Part shown: positions 25,925 to 34,635 of the stretch, piece by piece
Position numbering within the stretch: the stretch's first letter is position 1
Layout of the letters: every line of letters begins with the position of its first letter
Source of the DNA: Variovorax sp. J22G73
GTDB lineage: Bacteria; Pseudomonadota; Gammaproteobacteria; Burkholderiales; Burkholderiaceae_C
Direction of reading: 5' to 3'
DNA: 64,000 bases
Assembly: GCF_030317035.1 (NCBI RefSeq)
Contig: NZ_JASZYK010000004.1
Location: 496,001-560,000, forward strand
The notes under the pieces: generated by a model
Databases searched by the model: none
What the model was told of the DNA's origin: nothing
What the model saw: the letters and a program-made list of their open reading frames with translations, nothing else
Translations under genes and position numbers: made by a program

Positions 25925-27295
25925 ATGACCGCGTGGCTGGCACGGCGGCCGTGGAAGCGCGCCGCCCTGTGGCTGGTGCTGCTCGGGCCGCTGTTCTATT
26001 CGACCTACGGCTTCGCCAACTGGTGGGCCACCACGCGCGCGAACGTGCCGTCGATGGCCTTCGGCTGGGAGCGCCACGTGCCGTTCTGGCCGTGGACCAT
26101 CTTTCCGTACTGGACCATCAACGTCTTCTACGCGCTCTCGCTGTTCCTGGCGCGCAGCAAGCACACGCTCGACCGGCATGCGCTGCGGCTGGTGACGGCC
26201 ACCCTGGTGGCGTGCAGCTGCTTCATCGCGTGGCCGCTGCACTTCAGCTTCGGGCAGCCGCCTGTCGAAGGCGCACCGGCCTTCCTGTTCAATGCGCTGC
26301 GCGGCTTCGACCAGCCCTTCAACCAGGCGCCATCGCTTCACATCGCGCTGGCGGTGATCCTGTGGGACTGGTACCGGCAGTTCCTGCAGGGGCCGAAGCT
26401 GCTCTGGGCGCGGCTGGTGCTGCATGTGTGGGCCTTCGCGATCTGCGCGTCGGTGCTGACGACGTGGCAGCACCACTTCATCGACATTCCGACCGGCGCG
26501 CTGCTCGGCATCTTCTGCGTGTGGCTGTGGCCGCTGGAGCGCGTGGTGTCGATGCCGCGCGCATGGCAGCGCACGCATGACGCACAACGCTGGAAGCTGG
26601 CGGGGTTCTACGCGGTCGGTGCGCTGCTGTTCCTTGCCGCCGCGCTGCTTGGCGGCGGCATCGCGCTGTGGCTGTGCTGGCCGGCGGCCTCGCTCGCGCT
26701 GGTGGCGCTCAACTACGCGGGCTTCGGCGCGCGCGGTTTCCAGATGAACGGCCACGGCCGCATGGGCTGGGCCGCGCGCTGGCTGTTCGCGCCCTACCGG
26801 CTCGGCGCGGCCGTCAACGCCTGGCTGTGGACGCGCAAGCTGCCGGCCTCGGTCGAGGTGGTGCCCGGCCTGCGGCTGGGCCGGCGGCCGACGCACGCCG
26901 AATGGCTGGCCGCCGGCCAGCCCCGGCTCGTCAGCCTGTGCGCCGAACTGCAACTGCCCGGCGTGCCGCATGCGCGCTGCGTGCCGCTGCTCGACCTGAC
27001 GGTGCCGCCCACCGTGCGGCTGCAGCGCGCCGCGGCCGTCATCGAAGGCCAGCGCCGCGGTGCGCAAGGCGCGCCGGTGTGGGTCTGCTGCGCGCTCGGC
27101 TTCTCGCGCAGCGCGGCGGCGACCATCGCCTGGCTGGGCCGCTACGGCACGGCCGGCGGCGTGGCGCAGGCCGAAGCAGCGGTGCGGCAAGCGCGGCCGC
27201 AGATCGTGCTGCGCGGTGCATGGCGCGCGTCGCTGGAACCGCTAAAGCCTCTTTCGCCTCTTTCGCATGCTTCGGAGGTCCCGCGCCATGACTGA
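25925..27295 (+). CDS. PAP2 phosphatase fused to dual-specificity phosphatase, YnbD-like
   Basis: 456 residues. N-terminal membrane PAP2 domain: about six helices with P136-S-L-H139 and the downstream WQHHFIDIPTG (HxxxD type). A C-terminal cytosolic cysteine-phosphatase domain has the C(x)5R P-loop C389-ALGFS-R395. Such fusions are predicted to dephosphorylate lipid phosphates such as phosphatidyl-alcohol phosphates or phosphatidate. E. coli YnbD has the same architecture. The C-terminus holds a short repeat (PLSPLSHA). Its end overlaps the next gene by 8 bp. Confidence 0.88.
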   Translation: MTAWLARRPWKRAALWLVLLGPLFYSTYGFANWWATTRANVPSMAFGWERHVPFWPWTIFPYWTINVFYALSLFLARSKHTLDRHALRLVTATLVACSCFIAWPLHFSFGQPPVEGAPAFLFNALRGFDQPFNQAPSLHIALAVILWDWYRQFLQGPKLLWARLVLHVWAFAICASVLTTWQHHFIDIPTGALLGIFCVWLWPLERVVSMPRAWQRTHDAQRWKLAGFYAVGALLFLAAALLGGGIALWLCWPAASLALVALNYAGFGARGFQMNGHGRMGWAARWLFAPYRLGAAVNAWLWTRKLPASVEVVPGLRLGRRPTHAEWLAAGQPRLVSLCAELQLPGVPHARCVPLLDLTVPPTVRLQRAAAVIEGQRRGAQGAPVWVCCALGFSRSAAATIAWLGRYGTAGGVAQAEAAVRQARPQIVLRGAWRASLEPLKPLSPLSHASEVPRHD

Positions 27296-27728
27296 CAACG
27301 ACCGCGCCATCTGCGCCGCGCTGGCCGGCCTGCTGCGCGCCGCCGCGCTGCTGGCCCTGTGGGGCTTCGCGCTCACCTGCATCGCCGCGCTGGTGCTCGC
27401 GCTGACGCTGCGCTCGCTCTCGAGCACCGCGGCCATGGGCTTCGGCGCGGTCGTGATCCTCGGCGCGCTGGAGCGCTACTTCGCGTTTCGCCTGCGCTTC
27501 GACGAGGCGCTGTTCGACGGCCTCGCGCGCAACACGGTCACCTCGCTGGGCGCGCTCGACCAGGCGCTGTCGGCCCTGGGGCTGCGCCCCGCCGACGCGC
27601 AGCCTGCCAGCCGCCCGCTCGCCGACCGCGTGCAGGGCACCCGCCAACTGCTGCAGCGCCACGCCATCGTGGTCGCCTGCCAGAGCGCCATGTTTCTCCT
27701 CGCATTGATGACACAGGACCTCTCTTGA
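27288..27728 (+). CDS. Small membrane protein of the ynb-like cluster
   Basis: 146 residues; start ATG at 27288 with a CGGAGG ribosome-binding site, overlapping the stop of the phosphatase gene. Two long N-terminal hydrophobic helices and a third at the C-terminus (ACQSAMFLLALM) suggest an inner-membrane protein. No family recognised. Translationally coupled to both neighbours, so it is probably an accessory subunit of the lipid pathway. Confidence 0.75.
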   Translation: MTDNDRAICAALAGLLRAAALLALWGFALTCIAALVLALTLRSLSSTAAMGFGAVVILGALERYFAFRLRFDEALFDGLARNTVTSLGALDQALSALGLRPADAQPASRPLADRVQGTRQLLQRHAIVVACQSAMFLLALMTQDLS

Positions 27729-28513
27729 CCAACGACAACAAGAACAACGACGAGAACAGCAACGAGAACGGCCACGCGAACAGCCACTCGAACAGCGACG
27801 CGACCGGCCAACCCGGCAGCACCGTGCTGCGGCGCGGCCTCGCCATCGTGGCGGGCAAGCTCATCATCGGCGCGGCCGGGCTGCTGACCGGCGTGCGCGC
27901 CATCTGGTCGGGCACCAGCCCCAAGGCCGAGCAGACGCTGTATTTCGCCAACCACACCAGCCACGGCGACTTCGTGCTGCTGTGGGCCACGCTGCCGCCC
28001 GACCTGCGCGCGCTCACGCGGCCGGTCGCGGGGCAGGACTACTGGGAGGCCTCCAAGCTGCGCAACTTCATCGGCAAGGACGTGTTCAACGCGCTCATGA
28101 TCCGCCGCGACGGCTCCGGCCAGGGCGGCAACCCGGTCGACCAGATGAAGGAGGCGCTGGAGGGCGGCGACTCGCTCATCATGTTCCCCGAGGGCACGCG
28201 CAACACCGGCGACGACATCCTGCTGCCGCTGAAAAGCGGCCTGTTCCACCTGGCGCGCGCCTGCCCGCACGTGCGGCTGGTGCCGGTGTGGATCGAGAAC
28301 CTGAAGCGCGTGCTGCCCAAGGGCGTGCTGGTGCCGATTCCGCTGGCCTGCACGGTGCGCTTCGGCACGCCGATCGTGCTGGCGGCAGACGAGGACAAGG
28401 TGTCGTTCCTGGCGCGCGCGCGCCAGGCCATGCTCGACCTGCGGCCGGAGTACGACCGCATCGAACAAAACGGCAACCACGCCGGCGGCAGCAACCCGGG
28501 AGCGGCATCGTGA
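27725..28513 (+). CDS. 1-acylglycerol-3-phosphate acyltransferase-like (PlsC family)
   Basis: 262 residues. Acyltransferase motifs: NHTSHGDF (HX4D catalytic), MFPEGTRN (substrate binding) and the later LVPVWIENL. It would add an acyl chain from acyl-ACP or acyl-CoA to a lysophosphatidate-type acceptor. The TTG start at 27725 overlaps the preceding stop as TTGA; the first ~25 residues are an unusual Asn/Asp/Ser/His-rich low-complexity tract, which leaves the exact start uncertain. It supplies precursors for the neighbouring CDP-diglyceride synthase. Confidence 0.85.
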   Translation: MTNDNKNNDENSNENGHANSHSNSDATGQPGSTVLRRGLAIVAGKLIIGAAGLLTGVRAIWSGTSPKAEQTLYFANHTSHGDFVLLWATLPPDLRALTRPVAGQDYWEASKLRNFIGKDVFNALMIRRDGSGQGGNPVDQMKEALEGGDSLIMFPEGTRNTGDDILLPLKSGLFHLARACPHVRLVPVWIENLKRVLPKGVLVPIPLACTVRFGTPIVLAADEDKVSFLARARQAMLDLRPEYDRIEQNGNHAGGSNPGAAS

Positions 28514-29466
28514 TCGAGCTCTCTCCCTTCGCCTGGACCACCTTCAAGCTCTTCGGCGGCGTCTTCGGCGTGCTGGTGCTGGCCTCGGCCATCGGCGCGG
28601 TGCTGAAGTGGCGCGTGGCGCACGGCCAGCCGCACTCGGTCATCGACAACCTCAACGCGCGCGTGAACGCGTGGTGGGTGATGGTGGCGGTCATCGGGCT
28701 GGCCTTTGCCTTCGGCAAGGGCGGCGTGATCGTGCTGTTCTATTTGATCTCGTTCTACGCGCTGCGCGAGTTCATCAGCCTGGCCTACACGCGGCGCGGC
28801 GACCACGGGGCCATTGCGCTGGCGTTCTTCGTGGCGCTGCCGGGCCAGTACTTCCTGATCTGGATCGACTGGTACGGGCTGTATTCGATCTACATCCCGG
28901 TGTACGCCTTTCTCATCCTTCCCATTCTTGCGGCCGTGGGCGGCGACACGCAGCGCTTTCTGGAGCGCACCTCCAAGATCCAATGGGGGCTGATGGTGTG
29001 CGTGTTCTGCATCAGCCACGTGCCGGCGCTGCTCACCCTGCAGATTCCGGGCTTCGAGGGCCGCAACCTGCTGCTCATCGCGTTCCTGGTGATCGTGGTG
29101 CAGGGCAGCGACGTGCTGCAGTACGTGTGGGGCAAGCTCTTCGGCAAGCGCAAGGTGGCGCCCGAGCTGTCGCCTTCCAAGACCTGGGAAGGCCTGGTCG
29201 GCGGCGTGGCGAGCGCCACCGCGCTGGGCGCCGCGCTGTACTGGGCCACGCCCTTCAACCCGTGGCAGGCCGCGCTGATGGCGCTCACCATCTGCCTCAT
29301 GGGCTTCTTCGGTGGCCTGGTGATGTCGGCCATCAAGCGAGACCGCGGCGTGAAGGACTGGGGTTCGATGATCGAAGGCCACGGCGGCATGCTCGACCGG
29401 CTCGACTCGGTGATCTTCGCGGCACCGATCTACTTCCACGCGCTGCGCTACTGGTGGGTGCCGTGA
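28510..29466 (+). CDS. Phosphatidate cytidylyltransferase (CdsA/YnbB-like)
   Basis: 318 residues with about eight membrane helices. Makes CDP-diacylglycerol from CTP and phosphatidate. Signature motifs: SKTWEGLVGG and, near the C-terminus, SAIKRDRGVKDWG followed by EGHGGMLDRLD, which match the CDP-diglyceride synthase signature. GTG start at 28510 overlapping the upstream stop (GTGA). The housekeeping cdsA is expected elsewhere with the lipid/outer-membrane genes, so this is probably a dedicated second copy, like YnbB in E. coli. Confidence 0.9.
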   Translation: MIELSPFAWTTFKLFGGVFGVLVLASAIGAVLKWRVAHGQPHSVIDNLNARVNAWWVMVAVIGLAFAFGKGGVIVLFYLISFYALREFISLAYTRRGDHGAIALAFFVALPGQYFLIWIDWYGLYSIYIPVYAFLILPILAAVGGDTQRFLERTSKIQWGLMVCVFCISHVPALLTLQIPGFEGRNLLLIAFLVIVVQGSDVLQYVWGKLFGKRKVAPELSPSKTWEGLVGGVASATALGAALYWATPFNPWQAALMALTICLMGFFGGLVMSAIKRDRGVKDWGSMIEGHGGMLDRLDSVIFAAPIYFHALRYWWVP

Positions 29467-30053
29467 CCCAGGCGGCGCGCGTGGTGCACGACGAGCCCGT
29501 CGAATGCGGCAACGCCGCCGCGTGGAAGCGCTGGCTGAAGAAGCACCACGCCAGCGCCGCCGGCGTGTGGCTGCGCATGGCGAAGAAGGGCTCCGGCGTG
29601 GCTTCCATCGACCATCCGCAGGCGCTGGAAGAGGCGCTGTGCCACGGCTGGATCGACGGGCAGCGCAAGAGCGACGACGACACCTACTTTCTGCAGCGCT
29701 TCACACCGCGCACCGCGCGCAGCACCTGGTCGCAGATCAACCGCGACAAGGCGCTCCGGCTCATCGACGAAGGCCGCATGCAGCCGGCCGGCCTGGCGGA
29801 GGTGGAGCGCGCCAAGGCCGACGGCCGCTGGGACGCGGCCTACGAAGGCGCCCGCGTGGCCACCGTGCCGGCGGACCTGCAGGCCGCGCTGGACGCCAAC
29901 CCGCCGGCCGCGAAGTTCTTCGCCACGCTGAACGCGCAGAACCGCTACGCGGTGCTGTTCCGCACGCAGGGCGCGAAGAAGCCCGAGACCCGCGCGCGGC
30001 GCATCGAGAAGTTTGTCGAGATGCTGGCCAGGGGCGAGAAGATCTACCCCTGA
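29463..30053 (+). CDS. YdeI/OmpD-associated family protein
   Basis: 196 residues, GTG start at 29463 overlapping the previous stop (GTGA). Family hallmarks: an N-terminal WKRWLKKHH...GVWLRMAKKGSG segment, LEEALCHGWIDGQRKS, and a C-terminal basic ARRIEKFVEMLARGEKIY. Members are cytosolic and loosely described as bacteriocin-protection or stress proteins; a biochemical role is unknown. Translational coupling to the lipid genes could be functional or incidental. Last gene of the cluster, followed at once by a stable hairpin. Confidence 0.85.
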   Translation: MTQAARVVHDEPVECGNAAAWKRWLKKHHASAAGVWLRMAKKGSGVASIDHPQALEEALCHGWIDGQRKSDDDTYFLQRFTPRTARSTWSQINRDKALRLIDEGRMQPAGLAEVERAKADGRWDAAYEGARVATVPADLQAALDANPPAAKFFATLNAQNRYAVLFRTQGAKKPETRARRIEKFVEMLARGEKIYP

Positions 30054-30054
30054 G

Positions 30055-30074
30055 CGCCTTGCCCCGGCAAGGCG
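30055..30074 (+). terminator. Stable hairpin ending the ynb-like cluster
   Basis: Perfect 9-bp inverted repeat CGCCTTGCC/GGCAAGGCG with a 2-nt centre directly after the last stop codon. There is no U-tract, so it may act as an mRNA-stabilising or Rho-assisted end rather than as a classical intrinsic terminator. Confidence 0.5.
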
Positions 30075-30116
30075 TCGGCGCGCTGCGGTGGCAGAACGTC
30101 AGGCCCGAACAAGCCC

Positions 30117-30983
30117 TCAGTCTTCGTCCATGACGCGCGAGCGACCGAACCAGAAGCCCAGGATCAGCCCGACCGTGCCGAAGCCGATGGCCCCCCAGAG
30201 GCTGAGAAAGTTGAAGACGTTGTAGCGGCCCGGCTGCTGCGCCAGCGCGCTGGCCAGTTCGGGCTCGTTCAGTCCGCCCAGGCCCCGCGCCGCGGCGAAA
30301 TCGAAGCCCGCGTCGCCCAGGAAGTTCAACGCCATCAACATCGGCAGCACGGTGAGGAACGGAAACCACGCGCCGCGCACCTTGCGCCAGTTCATCAGGT
30401 AGGCAGCCACCAGCAGCACCGCGCCCGCGCCGAGCAGCCCGAGCACGACCGGGCGGCGGGCCAGCGGCAGCAGCCAGGGCCAGGCCCACTGCAGCGGAAA
30501 GAGCGGCCACTCGGCCTGCGGCGCGAGGCCGCCGGGCCGCGCGAATGCCTGCCAGCCCAGCGCGAGCGTGGCGCGGCCCACCAGCGCGGAGGCACAGGCC
30601 ACGGCCGCCACCAGCAGGCAGCCGATGCGCAGCGCCGACGAGCGGGGTTGCGCGATGACGGGCGGTGGCAGCGACGGCGACGGAAAGGTTCCCGGTCGCC
30701 ACACCTGCTTCACCACCGTGACCGCGACCTTCGGCGGTGCCAGGGACAGCTCGCCGCGCACCAGCCAGTCGGTGGCGAGGATCGCCAGCGCGAAGGCCAT
30801 CGCCGACGTGAGCCATGCGCAGGCGCCGGGCATGTCGACGAGTCCGACGGGCGTGAACATCGGCAGGTTGCCGTAGACGAGGCCGGCGCAGCCGTACACC
30901 AGCAGGATCGGCACGCAGCCGGCCAGGGCGGCGCCCAGCAGCAGCTCGTCGCTGCGCACCGACTCGTGGCGCAGCGCCTGCAC
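30117..30983 (-). CDS. Hypothetical multi-span membrane protein
   Basis: About 288 residues from a GTG at 30983 (VQALRHES). No ATG lies near the likely start, so it is uncertain; a downstream GTG (VRSDELLL) is possible. Seven or so hydrophobic segments are visible, including the N-terminal GAALAGCVPILLVYGCAGLV and the C-terminal FLSLWGAIGFGTVGLILGFW. No enzyme motif recognised. It lies 68 bp downstream of ruvA on the same strand and is convergent with the ynb-like cluster. The upstream bases (31001-31035) contain a short tandem repeat. Confidence 0.65.
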   Translation of the reverse strand: MQALRHESVRSDELLLGAALAGCVPILLVYGCAGLVYGNLPMFTPVGLVDMPGACAWLTSAMAFALAILATDWLVRGELSLAPPKVAVTVVKQVWRPGTFPSPSLPPPVIAQPRSSALRIGCLLVAAVACASALVGRATLALGWQAFARPGGLAPQAEWPLFPLQWAWPWLLPLARRPVVLGLLGAGAVLLVAAYLMNWRKVRGAWFPFLTVLPMLMALNFLGDAGFDFAAARGLGGLNEPELASALAQQPGRYNVFNFLSLWGAIGFGTVGLILGFWFGRSRVMDED

Positions 30984-31051
30984 GCGCGACCACGCCCGAG
31001 ATGCCCGCGGCACCCGTGACACCCGTGGCACCCTCGATCCGCCTCGCTGGC

Positions 31052-31624
31052 TCACTTCGCCAGCGACTTCAACGCCATCTTGATGCCGTCGCTCACGCTG
31101 GCGTCCTTCGGCAGCGCCTTCAGCGCGAGCGCGGCTTCCTTGTCGCTGTAGCCCAGCGCGATCAGCGCCTGCAGGATGTCGGCCTGCGCGTCGGAGGCGG
31201 CGTGCGTTGGCAGGCCGATGTCGGCGCCCAGCTTGCCCTTGAGCTCCAGCAGCAGCCGCTCGGCGGTCTTCTTGCCGATGCCGGGAATCTTCACCAGCCG
31301 GCCCAGCTCCTGCGTGGTGATGGCCTGCGACAGCTCGCCCACGCTCATGCCCGACAGCAGCCCCAGCGCGGTGCGCGGGCCCACGCCGGTGATCTTGATG
31401 AGCTGGCGGAAGGCCGCGCGCTCCTCGGCGCTGCCGAAGCCGTAAAGAATCTGCGCGTCCTCGCGCACGACGAAGTGCGTGAGCAGCGACACCTTCGCGC
31501 CGACGTTGGGCAGGTTGTAGAACGTGCTCATGGGCACGTCGACCTCGTAGCCGACCCCGTTGCAGTCGACCACCACCTGCGGTGGGTTGCGTTCGGCGAG
31601 GGTGCCGGTCAGTTTGCCTATCAT
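31052..31624 (-). CDS. ruvA: Holliday junction DNA helicase RuvA
   Basis: 190 residues, expected length. Tetrameric junction-binding protein that loads RuvB. Recognised by the N-terminal OB-fold (MIGKLTGTL..., VGYEVDVP), and the two helix-hairpin-helix motifs around KITGVGPRTAL and KIPGIGKKTAERLLLELK, followed by a C-terminal domain III (LKALPKDASVSDGIKMALK) that contacts RuvB. It is divergent from the PhoH-like gene. ruvB is distant (22275-23339), an unusual split. Confidence 0.97.
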   Translation of the reverse strand: MIGKLTGTLAERNPPQVVVDCNGVGYEVDVPMSTFYNLPNVGAKVSLLTHFVVREDAQILYGFGSAEERAAFRQLIKITGVGPRTALGLLSGMSVGELSQAITTQELGRLVKIPGIGKKTAERLLLELKGKLGADIGLPTHAASDAQADILQALIALGYSDKEAALALKALPKDASVSDGIKMALKSLAK

Positions 31625-31644
31625 GGGTGCCCTTTTTCCTTGAA

Positions 31645-32601
31645 ATGTCCGGCGTGATTCTGCGACACACCTTTACCCCCCTGAACAACTCGCGCCTGGG
31701 CCACCTGTGCGGCCCGCTGGACGCGCACCTGCGCCGCATCGAGGAAGCCCTGGGCGTGAAGATCGCCCACCGCCACGAACAGTTCAAGGTCGACGGCCCC
31801 AAGGCCACGGCGCAGCGCGCCATGGACGTGCTGCAGGCGCTCTACGAGATCGCCCAGCGCGCCATCGACCCGGCCGTGGTGCAGCTCACGCTGGCCGGCG
31901 ACGGCTCCATGGTCGAGGGCGACGACGACGCGGCCATGCTGGTCACGCGCCGCGCCGACCTGCGCGCACGCACGCCCACGCAGGCGACCTACCTGGACAA
32001 CATCGCCAAGCACGACATCACCTTCGGCATCGGCCCGGCCGGCACCGGCAAGACGTACCTCGCGGTGGCCTGCGCGGTCGACGCGCTGGAGCGCGCGGCG
32101 GTGCAGCGCATCGTGCTGACGCGCCCGGCGGTGGAAGCGGGCGAGCGGCTGGGCTTCTTGCCCGGCGACCTCACGCAGAAGGTCGACCCCTACCTGCGCC
32201 CCCTGTACGACGCGCTGTACGACCTGATGGGCTACGAGAAGGTGCAGAAAGCCTTCGAGCGCAACGCGCTTGAAATCGCGCCGCTGGCCTTCATGCGCGG
32301 GCGCACGCTGAACAACGCCTTCGTGATCCTCGACGAGGCGCAGAACACCACGCCCGAGCAGATGAAGATGTTCCTCACGCGCATCGGCTTCGGCGCGCGC
32401 GCGGTGGTGACGGGCGACGTGAGCCAGATCGACCTGCCCAAGCAGCAGTTGAGCGGCCTCATCGACGCCGAGCGCGTGCTCAAGCGCGTGCCCGGCATTG
32501 CCATGACGCACTTCACCAGCGCCGACGTGGTGCGCCACCCGCTGGTCGCGAAGATCGTCGATGCCTACGACGGGCAGCGCAAGCGGGCCGGAGGGCACTG
32601 A
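31645..32601 (+). CDS. PhoH family ATPase (YbeZ-like)
   Basis: 318 residues. P-loop GPAGTGKTYLA and Walker B VILDEAQNTTPEQM define the PhoH/YbeZ family of NTP-dependent RNA-associated helicase-like proteins. Start at MSGVILRH (31645); relatives begin around MILRHTFTP. Immediately followed by ybeY (1 bp gap), the classical PhoH-YbeY pairing linked to rRNA maturation. The usual downstream corC is not present. Confidence 0.93.
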   Translation: MSGVILRHTFTPLNNSRLGHLCGPLDAHLRRIEEALGVKIAHRHEQFKVDGPKATAQRAMDVLQALYEIAQRAIDPAVVQLTLAGDGSMVEGDDDAAMLVTRRADLRARTPTQATYLDNIAKHDITFGIGPAGTGKTYLAVACAVDALERAAVQRIVLTRPAVEAGERLGFLPGDLTQKVDPYLRPLYDALYDLMGYEKVQKAFERNALEIAPLAFMRGRTLNNAFVILDEAQNTTPEQMKMFLTRIGFGARAVVTGDVSQIDLPKQQLSGLIDAERVLKRVPGIAMTHFTSADVVRHPLVAKIVDAYDGQRKRAGGH

Positions 32602-32602
32602 G

Positions 32603-33070
32603 ATGGCGGCCTCCAGGCTCCCGGCGCTGTCGCTGTCGCTGCAGTTCGGCCGTTTCAAGGGCGTGGAGCGGCACCGCATCGCGCTGCCGCGCCACAGCGT
32701 GACGCGCTGGATTCGCCATGCGCTGGACATCGACGGCGAGATCACCGTGCGCATCGTCGATGCCGAAGAAGGCCAGCGCCTGAACCGCGAATTTCGCGGC
32801 AAGGACTACGCCACCAACGTGCTCACCTTCGACTATGCGCAAAGCCCGCTGGTGATGGCCGACCTGGTGCTGTGCGCGCCCGTGGTGGCGCGCGAGGCGA
32901 AGGAAAACCGCAAGACCCTGGCCCACCACTACGCGCACCTGCTGGTGCACGGCACGCTGCATGCGCAGGGCTGGGACCACGAGACCAGCGAGGCCGACGC
33001 CGACGAGATGGAAGCCTACGAGGTCGAGATCCTCGCGGAGATGGGCATTCGCAGCCCGTACGGCGCATAG
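32603..33070 (+). CDS. ybeY: rRNA maturation endoribonuclease YbeY
   Basis: 155 residues, start ATG at 32603, one base after the PhoH stop. Zinc-dependent single-strand endoribonuclease in 16S rRNA 3'-end maturation and ribosome quality control. The zinc motif HGTLHAQGWDH is intact, with the family core GKDYATNVLTF upstream. Co-transcribed with the PhoH-like ATPase. Convergent with dtd. Confidence 0.97.
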   Translation: MAASRLPALSLSLQFGRFKGVERHRIALPRHSVTRWIRHALDIDGEITVRIVDAEEGQRLNREFRGKDYATNVLTFDYAQSPLVMADLVLCAPVVAREAKENRKTLAHHYAHLLVHGTLHAQGWDHETSEADADEMEAYEVEILAEMGIRSPYGA

Positions 33071-33097
33071 CGCACGAGCGGTCGCACGCGCCGGCGG

Positions 33098-33541
33098 CTA
33101 CGCCGTCATCTGCAGCGGAATGGTGACGGGCCCGTCGTTCAGCAGGTGCACCTGCATGTCGGCACCGAACTCGCCCGTGGCCACCACCGGGTGCGCGGCG
33201 CGCGCCTGCGCCACGAAGTAGTCGTAGAGCCGGCGCCCCTCGTCGGGCGGCGCGGCCTGGGTGAAGCTGGGGCGGTTGCCGCCGCTCACGTCGGCAGCCA
33301 ATGTGAACTGGCTCACCACCAGCAGGCCGCCGCCAATGTCCTGCACGCTGCGGTTCATCTTGCCGGCCTCGTCGGAAAAGATGCGCAGCTTGAGCAGCTT
33401 GGCGAGCATGCGGTCGGCCAGCGCATCGGTGTCGCCGCGCTCGGCGCATAGCAGCACGAGCAGGCCGGCGTCGATGGCGCCCACGGTGCGCCCGGCAATG
33501 TCGACGCGCGCGTTGGCGACGCGTTGGAGTACGGCTTTCAT
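33098..33541 (-). CDS. dtd: D-aminoacyl-tRNA deacylase
   Basis: 147 residues, full length. Hydrolyses D-aminoacyl-tRNA (and glycyl-tRNA-Ala) to recycle tRNA. Family signatures: MKAVLQRV start, SQFTLAADVSGGNRPSF (the SQFTL motif) and the cross-subunit NDGPVTI (Gly-Pro motif) near the C-terminus. Twenty bp downstream of the CDF transporter gene on the same strand, with which it may be co-transcribed. Confidence 0.97.
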   Translation of the reverse strand: MKAVLQRVANARVDIAGRTVGAIDAGLLVLLCAERGDTDALADRMLAKLLKLRIFSDEAGKMNRSVQDIGGGLLVVSQFTLAADVSGGNRPSFTQAAPPDEGRRLYDYFVAQARAAHPVVATGEFGADMQVHLLNDGPVTIPLQMTA

Positions 33542-33560
33542 TCGTTCTTCAATTTATTCT

Positions 33561-34481
33561 TCAAAGAGGGTTGTGCTCGCCGGCCTGGGTGGCGCGGGCT
33601 TCCATGGTCAGGGGCAGCAGCTGGATGGTGACGCGCAGGCCGGGCACGGCGTCCATCAGAGCCAGCTCGAGCTGGTCGCGCAGGTCGGCGGCGCGCTGCA
33701 GGGTCCAGTCGCCGGGCACGTGCATGTGCAGGTCGGCGAAGCGGCGCTGGCCGGCGCTGCGGGTCACCATGTCGTCGAAACGCAGCCGCGGACCGACGTC
33801 GGGCCGGCGGGCGACGAAGGTGTCGATGGTGGCGCGCACGGTGGCGAGCGTTTCGGGGTCGAGGGCCTCGTCCATCAGGCCCTGCGACGAGCGCCACACC
33901 AGCTTCACGCCCTCGCGCACGATGTTCAGCGCCACGCCGATGGCCAGCAGCGGATCGAGCCAGAGCCAGCCGCTGAGCTGCACGCCGACGATGCCGACGA
34001 CCACCGCGGCGGAGGTCCAGACGTCGGTCATGAGGTGGCGGCCGTCGGCCTCCAGCGCGATCGAGCGGTGCACGCGGGCCGCGCGGAACAGCACGACGGC
34101 CAGCGCGGCGTTGAAGCCTGAGCTCACCACCGACAGCGCCAGGCCCCAGCCCACCTGCTCGAGCGGCTGCGGCGACAGCAGGCGCTGCACCGACACCCAC
34201 AGGATCGCGATGGCGGCGCCCACGATCAGGATGCCTTCGAAGCCCGAGGAAAAATACTCGGCCTTGTGGTGGCCGTAGGGGTGGTCGTCGTCGGCGGGGC
34301 GCTCGGCAATGGTCACCATGGCGAGCGCGAACATGGCGCTGGCCAGGTTCACGAACGACTCCATGGCGTCCGAGATCAGGCCCATCGAGTTGGTGATGTA
34401 GCCCGCGTAGCCCTTGAGCAGAATTGTTAGCAACGCCACCGCTACCGAAACACGAAGCAGCGCCTTAGGGGTAAACGTCAT
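33561..34481 (-). CDS. Cation diffusion facilitator family metal transporter
   Basis: 306 residues. Six membrane helices followed by a cytosolic ferredoxin-like domain. Metal site residues: SDAMES in helix 2 and the HLMTD (HxxxD) in helix 5, plus PYGHHKAEYF. H+ antiport of Zn2+, Cd2+, Co2+ or Fe2+ out of the cytosol is expected; the DxxxS helix-2 site differs from the canonical DxxxD/HxxxD, so metal choice is uncertain. Start ATG at 34481. Confidence 0.92.
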   Translation of the reverse strand: MTFTPKALLRVSVAVALLTILLKGYAGYITNSMGLISDAMESFVNLASAMFALAMVTIAERPADDDHPYGHHKAEYFSSGFEGILIVGAAIAILWVSVQRLLSPQPLEQVGWGLALSVVSSGFNAALAVVLFRAARVHRSIALEADGRHLMTDVWTSAAVVVGIVGVQLSGWLWLDPLLAIGVALNIVREGVKLVWRSSQGLMDEALDPETLATVRATIDTFVARRPDVGPRLRFDDMVTRSAGQRRFADLHMHVPGDWTLQRAADLRDQLELALMDAVPGLRVTIQLLPLTMEARATQAGEHNPL

Positions 34482-34602
34482 GCGAATTCCGTGATAAATA
34501 GGGCAAACGGCAACGCCAAAAGCGGTAAAAGGCCGCAAGAACCCGCTGAATTATCGGCGCGGTGACCATATGTAACGCGTTCGCCTTAATATTTCTGACG
34601 AT

Positions 34603-34620
34603 TGCGAAACATTCTTCGCA
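34603..34620. promoter_or_regulatory. Palindrome upstream of the fecR-like gene
   Basis: TGCGAA (34603-34608) and TTCGCA (34615-34620) are perfect inverted repeats with a 6-bp spacer, located 16-33 bp before the FecR-like start codon. Candidate operator or mRNA hairpin near the ribosome-binding site. Confidence 0.35.
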
Positions 34621-34635
34621 GAGAACCAGATCCAG

